Source: Dokdonella_A sp963758365
GTDB taxonomy: Bacteria; Pseudomonadota; Gammaproteobacteria; Xanthomonadales; Rhodanobacteraceae
NCBI GenBank assembly: GCA_963758365.1
Contig: CAVWVB010000001.1
Coordinates: forward strand, 3,348,001 to 3,412,000
Length of the DNA stretch: 64,000 nt
Direction of reading: 5' to 3'
Notes under the pieces: model-generated
Seen by the model: only the letters and a program-made list of their open reading frames with translations
The model's database searches: none
Told to the model about the DNA's origin: nothing
Program-made: the position numbers and the translations under genes
In this document: positions 44,191-55,232 of the stretch, in pieces
Layout of the letters: every line of letters starts with the position of its first letter
Position numbering within the stretch: position 1 is the stretch's first letter

Positions 44191-44898
44191 ATGAAGAGCG
44201 CTTCGAAGAAGTCGGCGAAGAAGGCAGCGTCGAAGAAAACCGCGAAGAAAACCGCGAAGAAGAAAGTTGCGCGCGCTACGGCAGGTCGCAAGGCGGCCGC
44301 GAAGAGGCCGAAGGCGAAGAAGTCGACCGCGCGGAAATCGGCTGCGCGCAAGGCGCCCGCGAAACGCAAGCCGGCGAAGACCGCAAAACGCGCGACTGCG
44401 AAGAAGCCGGCCGCGAAGAAGACCGCAAGCAAGCGCGCGACCGCGAAAAAGGCGGCCCGCAAGGCGCCGGCGCGCCAGGCGGCTGCGCGCGCGAAGCGCA
44501 GCGCGGCGCCGCGCAAGGGCACGGCGCGCAAAGTCGCCGCGAGCAAGCCGGCAGCGCCCAAACCCGCGGCGAAGGCACCCGCAACGGCAAGCGCCTTGCC
44601 GCGCAGCGTCGCCACCAGGCCCGCAGCGAAGCCCGCGGCCAAGTCCGCTCCGGCGCGCAACACCGCGCCGCCGCCTGCGCGGCCCGCCGGCGCACGCGCG
44701 TCGGGCCCGGTCAGCCCCGAAGTCGCGATCGAGCATTTCCGCGAACTGTTGCGGGCCAAGCAGGAACGCATTCGCCAGGGGCCGGCCTATCCCGCGCCGA
44801 GTCCGTATACCGGGCGCCATGAGGCCGCTACGCCGGACGATTCGACGACCGCGGACGAAACGGGCGGGGCATCGCGCAGCGGCGATTCCGACAAGTAA
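44191..44898 (+). CDS. Lys/Ala-rich histone H1-like DNA-binding protein
   Basis: A 235-residue protein whose first 175 residues are tandem AAKK/AKKTA-type repeats, similar to eukaryotic H1 tails and bacterial HctB/AlgP-like proteins; it should bind DNA without sequence preference. The last 60 residues differ: a short helix (VSPEVAIEHFRELLRAKQER) and an acidic, Asp/Ser/Thr-rich tail. GAGG lies 9 bases before ATG. The repetitive coding sequence is prone to length variation by recombination. Relatives in Xanthomonas and Pseudomonas are developmental or alginate regulators. Confidence 0.85.
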   Translation: MKSASKKSAKKAASKKTAKKTAKKKVARATAGRKAAAKRPKAKKSTARKSAARKAPAKRKPAKTAKRATAKKPAAKKTASKRATAKKAARKAPARQAAARAKRSAAPRKGTARKVAASKPAAPKPAAKAPATASALPRSVATRPAAKPAAKSAPARNTAPPPARPAGARASGPVSPEVAIEHFRELLRAKQERIRQGPAYPAPSPYTGRHEAATPDDSTTADETGGASRSGDSDK

Positions 44899-44958
44899 CG
44901 CGATCCGCGACGGACCTCGGCAGGCGCGTCGCGCCGCGGCGCGATGCCGCTTGCGTGG

Positions 44959-46488
44959 TCAGTGCGCGGCGTAGACGCGCATCACGTCCTTGCGCAACGC
45001 GGACTGGCTGCTGCCGCGGCTGTAGAACATGTGTCCGCCCGGATACTCCCTGACCTGCACGCGGTTCGGATCGCCCATGATCGGCATCTGGTCGACGATC
45101 AGCACGGAGGCCATGAACGGGCAGGACAGATCGTCCCAACCGTGCGCGATCAACACCTGCAACTTCGGATCGACTGCGACCGACTGGCGCAGTTCCTTGA
45201 CCGAGCCGCGCTGCTCGTCGTCGCCACGGTCCCAGGCGCGGTTCACCTCGTAGCTCAGTGCGTTGTAGCGGCCGTCGTATTTCCAGCCGACCGTACGCGT
45301 GATGAAGTCGACCATCGCGGTCGTGGTCGGCGCGATGATCGCGTCGAGAATCGGGTCGTTGGTGCGCTGCTCGGGAGCGAACGGGAACGGGTCCCAAGCG
45401 CTGACGTTGGAATCGTAGCGACTGCCGAGCCGCCCTTCGTCGCGGTACACCTCGCGCAGATAGGCCTGGGTCTCGAGGCGGCCGCCGGAACGGCGCACGA
45501 AGTCCGCGCTGAGGCCGGACAGCGCGGTCACGCGCTTGACGATGCGTTCGAGTGCCTGCGGATCGGAACGGCCCTTGAGCAGGTCGGTCACGTAGTCGCC
45601 GCGCGTATAGGCGACGATGTCGGCCATCGCCGCATCGTCGAGTTTGCCGCTGCGCTCGAGATTCGCCGCGGCGATGCTCGGCAGGGTCAGCATCCACGGC
45701 AGGGGCGACAGGTCCTCGTTGCTGGAAGCACCCGGATCCAGATAGGGCGAGACCAGCACGAGTCCGTTCATCGCGACGCCGAGCCGCGTCTGCAGGTAGT
45801 GGGTGATGCGCGGGCCACGGAAGCCGCCGTAGCTTTCGCCGACCAGAAACTTGCGCGAGGTCAGGCGGCCGTTCTTGACCAGCCAGTCGTAGATGATCCG
45901 CGACAGGTAGTCGATGTCGGTCTGCGTCGTGTAGAACTTCTTCTTCGCCTCGTCAGCGGGAATCCGCGCGCGGCTGAAGCCGGTGCCGACCGGATCGATG
46001 AACACCAGATCGGTGAAATTGAGCCAACTGCCCGGATTGTCGACCGGCGTGGCCGGATCGGACGGGCTGTCGCCTTCGGCGCCGAACTGCACGCGCTTGG
46101 GTCCGAGCGCGCCGAGGTTCAGATAGACCGAGGAGGCGCCCGGTCCGCCGTTGAGCGCAAACGTGACCGGCCGGTCCTTGCCGGGCACCGTGTACGCGAT
46201 GAACATCACGTCGGCGATCGTTTCGCCCTTGTCGTCGAGCACCGGCAGCGAGCCGACCGTTGCGGTGTAGCCGAGCTTGCGGCCCTCGATTGTGGTCGAT
46301 TCGCGCACGCTCTTGTCGGCCGGGAATGGCGGCAGCTTGAGCAGTTTGTCCTTGCTTGCGTCCTTGGCCATGTCGCGGGCCGGGTCGCTGCCCGCATCGG
46401 CGGAATCCGCGGGCCGCGCGTTGCCCGACCAGCCGCCCACGACCAGAACGAAAGCGCCCAGCAGCGCGGCCAGTGGATATTTCGACAT
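44959..46488 (-). CDS. Exported S10-family serine carboxypeptidase-like peptidase
   Basis: A 509-residue exported enzyme with signal segment PLAALLGAFVLVVGGW. The nucleophile motif FLVGESYGGFRG has Ser at about residue 218, the oxyanion region is FALNGGPGASSV near residue 115, the Asp lies in LIAHGWDDLSCPFMASV near residue 445 and the His in EYPGGHMFYSRG near residue 485. This fits S10 carboxypeptidases, which remove C-terminal residues. It is expected in the periplasm or on the surface. Confidence 0.9.
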   Translation of the reverse strand: MSKYPLAALLGAFVLVVGGWSGNARPADSADAGSDPARDMAKDASKDKLLKLPPFPADKSVRESTTIEGRKLGYTATVGSLPVLDDKGETIADVMFIAYTVPGKDRPVTFALNGGPGASSVYLNLGALGPKRVQFGAEGDSPSDPATPVDNPGSWLNFTDLVFIDPVGTGFSRARIPADEAKKKFYTTQTDIDYLSRIIYDWLVKNGRLTSRKFLVGESYGGFRGPRITHYLQTRLGVAMNGLVLVSPYLDPGASSNEDLSPLPWMLTLPSIAAANLERSGKLDDAAMADIVAYTRGDYVTDLLKGRSDPQALERIVKRVTALSGLSADFVRRSGGRLETQAYLREVYRDEGRLGSRYDSNVSAWDPFPFAPEQRTNDPILDAIIAPTTTAMVDFITRTVGWKYDGRYNALSYEVNRAWDRGDDEQRGSVKELRQSVAVDPKLQVLIAHGWDDLSCPFMASVLIVDQMPIMGDPNRVQVREYPGGHMFYSRGSSQSALRKDVMRVYAAH

Positions 46489-46773
46489 CTTGGCGCCTCG
46501 TCGGCAGGAATCGATCCGACAGGGTAGCGCGACCCGGCGCTGCGGCGATGTGCCGGAAGGGACGGGCGCACGTGCGCGCGCATCGAGGCGCCACGCGTCG
46601 ACCGGCGCGCCACGCCTTGCGCTGCCGGTCGCGTACGGGGAGCCGCGGGACGCGGTCGCGACAAGGCAGGCCGGGGCCGGGACGGCCTTGTTTGGCGCCC
46701 TCGCGCCACCACGTGCATCCAGCATCGTCGCGCGGTCAGCGGCGGCGAGATCGTTCCCACCAGGAGACACCGC

Positions 46774-47286
46774 ATGGCTCTGTCGATGTATCAGGCTTCG
46801 GTTCCGGTATTCATCCGTGAACTGCACCATCTGTCCGCGATCCTCAAGAAGGCTGCGACGCACGCCGAGGCGAAGAAGATCGATCCCGCAGTGCTGGTCA
46901 ACGCGCGCCTTTATCCGGACATGTTTCCGCTCTCGCGGCAGATCCAGATCGCCACCGATCACGCGCGCGGCGCGGGGGCGCGCCTGGCCGGCCTTGAGCG
47001 CCCGGCCTATGCGGACGACGAAACCACGTTCGACGAACTGCAGGCGCGCATCGCGAACACCATTGCCTATCTGCAGGCCCTCAAGCCCGCACAGGTCGAT
47101 GGCAGCGAGGAACGCGCGGTCACGATCCCGATCCGCGGCAAGGACACCACGTTCAAGGGCCAGGCGTATCTGTTCGACTTCGCGTGGCCGAACTTCTATT
47201 TCCACAGCGTGACCACGTACGCGATCCTGCGCCACAACGGCGTGGAGCTCGGCAAGTCCGACTTCATCGCCGCGTTGCCGGGCTGA
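46774..47286 (+). CDS. DUF1993 family protein
   Basis: A 170-residue helical protein of DUF1993, distantly related to DinB-like four-helix bundles. Recognisable parts are ALSMYQASVPVFIRELHHLS, ARLYPDMFPLSRQIQIATDH and the C-terminal YFHSVTTYAILRHNGVELGK. No enzymatic role is established. AGGAGA lies 6 bases before ATG. It is a single gene facing the lipoprotein gene, with a bidirectional terminator between. Confidence 0.9.
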   Translation: MALSMYQASVPVFIRELHHLSAILKKAATHAEAKKIDPAVLVNARLYPDMFPLSRQIQIATDHARGAGARLAGLERPAYADDETTFDELQARIANTIAYLQALKPAQVDGSEERAVTIPIRGKDTTFKGQAYLFDFAWPNFYFHSVTTYAILRHNGVELGKSDFIAALPG

Positions 47287-47306
47287 CGCAAGGGTTCCCC
47301 GTGCGG

Positions 47307-47335
47307 AAAAAAAGCGGCCCGTGGCGGGCCGCTTT
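47307..47335. terminator. Bidirectional terminator
   Basis: An 11-base-pair perfect stem (AAAGCGGCCCG / CGGGCCGCTTT, loop TGG, 47311-47335) has an A7 run on its left (47307-47313), which is a T run on the minus strand, and TTT on the right. It separates the convergent DUF1993 and lipoprotein genes and works best for the minus-strand gene. Confidence 0.85.
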
Positions 47336-47358
47336 CGTGTCGCGTTCGCGAACGGACC

Positions 47359-47895
47359 TCAGTGCGTGAGTGCTTCGGCCGCGGTCTTGGCGTCGTCCAG
47401 TTCCTTCTTGGCCCGCGCCTTGGTCGTGGCCAGGTCCGCATCGGCGGCATCCTTGCAAGCGGACTGCCGGCCTTTCGGCAGCGCTTCGCATTTTTCGGCC
47501 GCGACCTTGTGGTCCGCTTCGGCCTTGGCGACCGCGAGGTCGTAGCGTGCCTTGGCGTCCTTCTGGTACGCGTCGGACTGTACGTCGGCAAGATCCTGAT
47601 TGGCCTCGCGCTCGGCATCGCTCGCGTTGGCGCTCGCATCGTTGATCTTTTCGCCGGCCTTCGCATTCGCTTCGGCGGCCTCGGCTTGCGCCTTGGCCTG
47701 CGCCGCGTCGACGTCGCTGCGGGCTTCGTTGACCTGTTCGGCGGCCTTGCTGCGTGCCTCGGCCACGTCCTGCGCCGCCTTCTGTTGCGCCTCGGTGATG
47801 TCCTGGTTGGCCTGTTCGGGCGATTTCTCCGAGCAGGCGCTCAGGGCGAACGCGAGGCCGAGTCCGAACAATGCAAGTGCATGAGAGTGTTTCAT
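47359..47895 (-). CDS. Helical envelope lipoprotein with Ala/Gln/Glu heptads
   Basis: A 178-residue lipoprotein (signal ALALFGLGLAFALSAC, lipobox LSAC) whose mature part is almost one continuous amphipathic helix: QQKAAQDVAEARSKAAEQVN, KAQAEAAEANAKAGEKIN and similar. Two cysteines near the C-terminus (EKCEALPKGRQSACK) may form a disulfide. It resembles Lpp- or colicin-like coiled coils and stress lipoproteins, but no specific family is recognised. Terminator 47307 ends the transcript. Confidence 0.8.
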   Translation of the reverse strand: MKHSHALALFGLGLAFALSACSEKSPEQANQDITEAQQKAAQDVAEARSKAAEQVNEARSDVDAAQAKAQAEAAEANAKAGEKINDASANASDAEREANQDLADVQSDAYQKDAKARYDLAVAKAEADHKVAAEKCEALPKGRQSACKDAADADLATTKARAKKELDDAKTAAEALTH

Positions 47896-48047
47896 CGATG
47901 TTCCCCGTGTTGGCCGCGTTGCGGCATCGGGAGCGAAGCCTAGGCAACTGCGATTTATGTCAGATGAACGAACGTCCGGATGCGGCCGCCGCGGCGGCAG
48001 GACTGCGAGTCCTGTCCTTTGCACCGCGAATCAATAGAATCGTCGCC

Positions 48048-49118
48048 ATGAACGAATGGTGGTTCGGAGCCGTGCACTGGATGACCTCACATGTCGTCGC
48101 GCCGTTTCTCGCGCTGACGCATCTTGCGGGCGTTTCCGGCAATCCCGACGACATCTCGGCGGCGCTGCTGATCGCGGCCATCCAGGTCGCGGTGATCGGC
48201 TTCGTGTTCCGGCCGCTCGAAACGCTCGCCCCTGCCGAAGCCTGGAATGACCGCCGCCACACGCGCATCGATCGCACCTACACCCTGGTCATGCTGCTCG
48301 GCCTGAATCCGCTGTTCGCGTATCTGGTGCTGATGCCGCTCGCGCATCTGTTCGGCGCGGGTGCTTTCGACGCAGGCACCAGCGAGGCAGGCGGCCTGAC
48401 CCGGTGGATTCCATGGTTCGGGCATCACCCGCTGGTGCTGTTTCTGACCTATTACCTGGTCTACGACTTCGTCTACTACTGGATGCACCGCACCCAGCAT
48501 GCGATCCCGTGGTGGTGGGCGCTGCACAGCATGCATCACAGCCAGCGCCAGATGAGCTGCTGGACCAACGATCGCGGCAGTTACGTCGACGGCTTCCTGC
48601 AGTCGATCGTGCTGGCCACGGTCGGACTCGTCGTCGGCGTCGAACCCGACCAGTTCTCGTTGCTCATGTTCATCGGCGAACTCGCGCAGAACTTCTCGCA
48701 CACCAATGTCCGCCTCGGATTCGGCCGCGTGTTCGAGCGCGTGTTCGTGGATCCCAAGTTTCATCGTCTGCATCACATGGTGGTCGATCCGGACCGGCCG
48801 CGCCTGCACGACTGCAACTATGGGCAGGTGTTCTCGATCTGGGACGTGCTGTTCGGTACCGCGCTGTACGGTGAACCGCCGCGACGTACCGGGGTCGCCG
48901 ACCCGATGGTCGATATCGACAACGAACGTGGCCTGATCTCGATGCAGTGGGGCGCGTTCCGGCGCTTCTGGGGCGCACTGCGCACACCGGCTGGCTGGAA
49001 ACCCGGGGATGTCGCATTCGGCGAGGACTACGTGCCGATGCCGACCCGCCATGTCGATCTGCACCGCTTCACGGACGCGCGTGATCGCGCCCCGGCGCAC
49101 GGTATTCCCTCGAATTGA
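48048..49118 (+). CDS. Fatty acid hydroxylase/sterol desaturase-family membrane enzyme
   Basis: A 356-residue membrane di-iron enzyme of the sterol desaturase superfamily. The three histidine boxes are present: YYWMHRTQH near residue 145, WWALHSMHHSQ near residue 158 and FHRLHHMVVDP near residue 235. Several hydrophobic helices surround them. Such enzymes hydroxylate or desaturate lipids in the inner membrane; the substrate here is unknown. The ATG at 48048 is chosen from the conserved start MNEWWFGAVHW. A GC palindrome follows the gene. Confidence 0.9.
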   Translation: MNEWWFGAVHWMTSHVVAPFLALTHLAGVSGNPDDISAALLIAAIQVAVIGFVFRPLETLAPAEAWNDRRHTRIDRTYTLVMLLGLNPLFAYLVLMPLAHLFGAGAFDAGTSEAGGLTRWIPWFGHHPLVLFLTYYLVYDFVYYWMHRTQHAIPWWWALHSMHHSQRQMSCWTNDRGSYVDGFLQSIVLATVGLVVGVEPDQFSLLMFIGELAQNFSHTNVRLGFGRVFERVFVDPKFHRLHHMVVDPDRPRLHDCNYGQVFSIWDVLFGTALYGEPPRRTGVADPMVDIDNERGLISMQWGAFRRFWGALRTPAGWKPGDVAFGEDYVPMPTRHVDLHRFTDARDRAPAHGIPSN

Positions 49119-49150
49119 GTGCGTGACGAGTCGATGCGGCGTATGTTGGC

Positions 49151-49170
49151 CGCAGGCCGGCCGGCCTGCG
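49151..49170. terminator. 20-base perfect palindrome after the desaturase-family gene
   Basis: CGCAGGCCGG-CCGGCCTGCG lies 32 bases past the desaturase stop and 23 bases before the GGDEF/EAL gene start. Without a T run it may be a weak terminator, or a regulatory or restriction-type palindrome. Confidence 0.35.
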
Positions 49171-49193
49171 CAGGGGGATGCCGCGGGATCAAC

Positions 49194-51056
49194 ATGATCG
49201 ACACCGCCGCCAGCGATGCGCTGCAACGATTGCAGGGCGAGATTCTCGAGTCGATTGCCCGCGGCGAAGAGCTCGCCGAGGTGGCCCGGCAGATCTGCCT
49301 CGGCGCGGAGCGCCTCGCGCCGCAAGCGCTCTGCACGATCCTGACCGTCGACGCGGAGCGCGCCCTGCATCCGCTCGCGGCGCCGGGTCTGCCCGAAGCC
49401 TATTCGCGCGCACTCGACGGCGTGCGTGTCGGCCCCGCCGTGGGCTCCTGCGGCACCGCGATCTGGCGCGGCGAGGCGGTCGAAGTCACCGACATCGCGA
49501 ACGATCCGCTATGGAACGACTATCGCGCGCTCGCCATTCCGCTCGGCATCCAGGCTTGCTGGTCGAGTCCGATCCAAACCCGCGATGGTCAGGTCGTCGG
49601 CGCGTTCGCGTTCTACTACCGCACGCGGCGAGGACCGGCCGACCTCGAGCGTCGGATCGTCGCCGCCTGCGTGCACCTGTGCGCGATCGCGATCGAGCGC
49701 GAGGAGTACCAGTCGCGCATCCGGCGCCTCGCATACTTCGATGCGCTGACCGGCCTTCCCAACCGCGTCGAGTTTCGCGAGCGCGCGGGGCGGCTGCTCG
49801 CGACGCTGGATCCCGCGCATCGCGTCGCCCTGCTTTGCGTGAACCTCGACGATTTCAAGAGCGTGAACGATTCGCTCGGCCAGGCCAGCGGCGACAAGCT
49901 GCTGCAGGAGGTGGCACGGCGCCTCGTCGCGGGCGTCGCGAGCGACACGATCGTCGCGCGCAGCGGAGGCGACGAGTTCCGGATTCTTGACCCCTGTTCC
50001 GAGGCATCGGCCAGGGACACCTGGCTCGCGCAGCACATCATCGCCGCGCTGGATGCGCCGTTCGACATCGACGATGCGCAGATCTCGATCAAGGCGAGCA
50101 TCGGCATTGCGCTCGCGCCGGCAGCCACGCCGATGCCCGAACTCGGCAAGCGCGCGGACATGGCCCTGTCCGAAGCGAAACGGGACAACCACGGCAGCTG
50201 GCGTGTATTCGAGCCGGCGATGGAGAGCGCGGCGCAGTCGCGCAGTTCGCTCAAGCAGGACCTGCGCCGCGCGTTCGACGCCGAGGCATTCAGCTTGGTC
50301 TACCAACCTATCCTGACCCTGGAAACCAACGCGCTGTGCGGCGTCGAAACGCTGCTGCGCTGGCAGCATCCACGTCACGGCGCGATCTCGCCGGGAATAT
50401 TCATTCCGATCGCCGAGGAAATGGGGATGATCGGCGCGCTCGGCGACTGGGTTCTGCGCGAAGCCTGTCGCGCGGCCGCGCGCTGGCCACGCGCGATCAA
50501 GGTCGGGGTCAACCTGTCGCCGCTGCAGCTCCGAAAAACCGGCTTCATCCTCGACGTGGTCAGTGCGATGCACCAGGCTGGCCTGCCCGCGGAGCGGCTC
50601 GACCTCGAAGTCACCGAGAGCGCCCTGCTCGCGCGTGACGTGGCGACGCGCACGAGCCTGCACGAACTGCATGACCTCGGTGTGCGTCTTTCGCTCGACG
50701 ACTTCGGCACCGGCTACTCTTCCCTGCAGTCGCTGCGCTCGTTTCCGTTCGACAGGCTGAAGATCGACATGTCGTTCGTGCGCGACATCGGCATCGATGC
50801 CGATTCGACCGCGATCATCCGCGCGATCATCGGCCTGGCGCGCGATCTCGGGCTGAAGACGACGGCCGAAGGCGTCGAGGAACCCGTGCAATTGGCCTGG
50901 CTGGTCAAGCACGGTTGTGACGAGGGTCAGGGACATTACTTCAGCCTGCCGCTCGATGGCGCGGCGCTGCAGGCGCTGCTCGAGCGCGCCGAGCGCGACG
51001 AGGAACTGATCGTGCCCGGTCTCGAGCAGGCCACCATCGCGGACGCAGCCAACTAG
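49194..51056 (+). CDS. GAF-GGDEF-EAL cyclic-di-GMP enzyme
   Basis: A 620-residue cytosolic signalling protein. An N-terminal GAF domain (residues about 10-165; VGSCGTAIWRGEAVEV) senses a small ligand. The GGDEF domain (about 180-335) has an intact SGGDEF active site but no RxxD inhibitory site upstream. The EAL domain (about 355-610) has ETLLRW in place of EALLRW, NLSPLQL, DDFGTGYSSL and EGVEEPVQ; catalytic acidic residues appear retained. It may make or degrade cyclic-di-GMP, with the GAF domain switching direction. GGGAT lies before the chosen ATG at 49194. Confidence 0.9.
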   Translation: MIDTAASDALQRLQGEILESIARGEELAEVARQICLGAERLAPQALCTILTVDAERALHPLAAPGLPEAYSRALDGVRVGPAVGSCGTAIWRGEAVEVTDIANDPLWNDYRALAIPLGIQACWSSPIQTRDGQVVGAFAFYYRTRRGPADLERRIVAACVHLCAIAIEREEYQSRIRRLAYFDALTGLPNRVEFRERAGRLLATLDPAHRVALLCVNLDDFKSVNDSLGQASGDKLLQEVARRLVAGVASDTIVARSGGDEFRILDPCSEASARDTWLAQHIIAALDAPFDIDDAQISIKASIGIALAPAATPMPELGKRADMALSEAKRDNHGSWRVFEPAMESAAQSRSSLKQDLRRAFDAEAFSLVYQPILTLETNALCGVETLLRWQHPRHGAISPGIFIPIAEEMGMIGALGDWVLREACRAAARWPRAIKVGVNLSPLQLRKTGFILDVVSAMHQAGLPAERLDLEVTESALLARDVATRTSLHELHDLGVRLSLDDFGTGYSSLQSLRSFPFDRLKIDMSFVRDIGIDADSTAIIRAIIGLARDLGLKTTAEGVEEPVQLAWLVKHGCDEGQGHYFSLPLDGAALQALLERAERDEELIVPGLEQATIADAAN

Positions 51057-51285
51057 ACCAACGAGGAGTCCGCCGACTCTGCCATACCCGGTGCAACGCA
51101 CGACATCCAGGAGCAGCGATCGGATGCGATTGTCAGTGCTGTCCGGCGGGTCAGCGCGCGCGCTTCGTCGCAACGCAGCGGGCACGGACGATCGCGCGCA
51201 TGTTCAGTTTGACGCGCAAACGACCCGGTGCCGCCACACAACGCCCGGATTCCCGGCCTGATGGATTGCGGCGAAGCCTCGTGGG

Positions 51286-52683
51286 TCAGATCATGCCGGT
51301 CAGATAGAACACGGCGATCACGAAAAACACCGCGAGCGTCTTGATCACGGTAACCGCGAAAATGTCGCGGTAGGCTTGCCGATGCGTCAGTCCGGTCACC
51401 GCGAGCAGGGTGATCACGGCGCCGTTGTGCGGTAGCGTGTCCATGCCGCCGGAGGCCATCGCGGCGATCCGGTGCAACACCTCCATCGGAATCCCCGCGG
51501 CTTGGGCATTGCGGATGAAGGTGTCCGCCATCGCGGCGAGCGCGATGCTCATGCCGCCCGAGGCGGAACCCGTGATGCCGGCGAGCACGGTCACCGAGAC
51601 GGCTTCGTTGACCAGCGGATTGGGGATCGCTTGCAGGGCGTCGGCGACCACGCGAAAGCCGGGCAGGGCCGCGATGACGGCGCCGAAACCGTACTCCGAC
51701 GCGGTGTTCATCGATGCTAGCAGGGCACCGCCGACGGCCGTTTTGGTACCGACTACAAATCCGTGTGTGACCGGGCGCCAGGCGAACACGAACACGCACA
51801 GGATGCCGACCAGCAGTGCACCCTCGACGGCCCAGATCGCGACCAGGCCCGAAACCTCTTGCACGACCGGTGGTGCATTGCCGACCACGGCCGGCGAAAA
51901 GCTCGTGCTCGCGCCGTACCACCCCGGAATCAGGCGCGTGAACGCGAAATTGGCGACGCCGACGAGGACCAACGGCAGCAGCGCGATCAGTGGATGCGCA
52001 AGACGATCGTCGCGAAAAGGTTCGGGTTCGTTGATCAGCGCTTCGCCGTACCCCTCGCCGGCAGCAGCGGCGCGGCGGCGGCGCGACTCGAGATACGCGA
52101 GTCCGAGCGTGACCACGAACAGCGCGCCAAGTGTTCCGAGCCAGGGCGCCGCCCATGCCGTGGTCTTGAAGAACGTGGTTGGAATGATGTTCTGGATCTG
52201 CGGTGTTCCGGGTAGCGCGTCCATCGTGAAGGTGAACGCGCCGAGCGCGATCGTGCCGGGGATCAGGCGCTTCGGGATGTCGCTGCGGCGGAACAGTTCG
52301 GCCGCGAATGGATACACGGCGAACACGACGACGAACAGCGAGACGCCGCCATAAGTCAGCACGGCGCAGACCAGCACGATCGACAGCATCGCGCGGCTGT
52401 GTCCGACCAGTCCGATCGTCGCCGCGACAATGGCCTTCGAGAATCCCGAAAGCTCGATCAGCTTGCCGAATACCGCGCCGAGCAGGAACACCGGGAAATA
52501 CAGCTTGAGGAAGCCGACCATCTTCTCCATGAACAGGCCGGTGAACATCGGTGCGACCAGCGAGGGATCGGTCAGCAGCACCGCACCGAGCGCGGCGACC
52601 GGCGCGAACAGGATCACGCTGTGGCCCCGGTAGGCGACCAGCATCAGGAACGCGAGCGCGGCGAGCACGATCAGAAAGGCCAT
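51286..52683 (-). CDS. GntP-family permease, likely 3-hydroxybutyrate/short hydroxy acid
   Basis: A 465-residue GntP-family transporter with about 12-14 helices. Characteristic blocks are SVILFAPVAALGAVLLTDPS, AVFGKLIELSGFSKAI, ALPGTPQIQNIIPTTFF and ITGSASGGMSIALAAM. GntP members carry gluconate or, in the D-beta-hydroxybutyrate permease branch, 3-hydroxybutyrate. The substrate is inferred from the neighbours: the divergent TonB receptor, the PHB depolymerase and the 3HB oligomer hydrolase. AAGGGA is 8 bases before the ATG. It shares a 201-bp promoter region with the receptor gene. Confidence 0.9.
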   Translation of the reverse strand: MAFLIVLAALAFLMLVAYRGHSVILFAPVAALGAVLLTDPSLVAPMFTGLFMEKMVGFLKLYFPVFLLGAVFGKLIELSGFSKAIVAATIGLVGHSRAMLSIVLVCAVLTYGGVSLFVVVFAVYPFAAELFRRSDIPKRLIPGTIALGAFTFTMDALPGTPQIQNIIPTTFFKTTAWAAPWLGTLGALFVVTLGLAYLESRRRRAAAAGEGYGEALINEPEPFRDDRLAHPLIALLPLVLVGVANFAFTRLIPGWYGASTSFSPAVVGNAPPVVQEVSGLVAIWAVEGALLVGILCVFVFAWRPVTHGFVVGTKTAVGGALLASMNTASEYGFGAVIAALPGFRVVADALQAIPNPLVNEAVSVTVLAGITGSASGGMSIALAAMADTFIRNAQAAGIPMEVLHRIAAMASGGMDTLPHNGAVITLLAVTGLTHRQAYRDIFAVTVIKTLAVFFVIAVFYLTGMI

Positions 52684-52793
52684 GCGAAAAATCCCTTGAT
52701 CCGCAATGAACCGCTAGCCGGGGACGGCTCGCGCGATCGTTCCACCCGATGCGGCATGGGCTCGAGTATGCGCATCGCGCGCGCGTGGCCCAC

Positions 52794-52807
52794 TGTACGA
52801 AGGTACA
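52794..52807. promoter_or_regulatory. Candidate operator between the permease and receptor genes
   Basis: TGTAC-GAAG-GTACA is a symmetric 5-base inverted repeat inside the divergent promoter region, 77 bases before the receptor ATG and 110 before the permease ATG. It is a possible site for the nearby LuxR-type response regulator; half-sites resembling it (GGTACGCC, TTTCGTACGATG) occur upstream of the gene at 61939. This is a suggestion from position and symmetry only. Confidence 0.35.
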
Positions 52808-52884
52808 AGTGTCGTGCCGACCAGCGTCGACTAGCCTGCACCGGCAGACTGGCCACACGGCCGGTGCGACGCTGGAGGGGAACC

Positions 52885-55209
<2,325 letters not shown>

Positions 55210-55232
55210 GCGCGTTCCATTGCGGAGATGGC

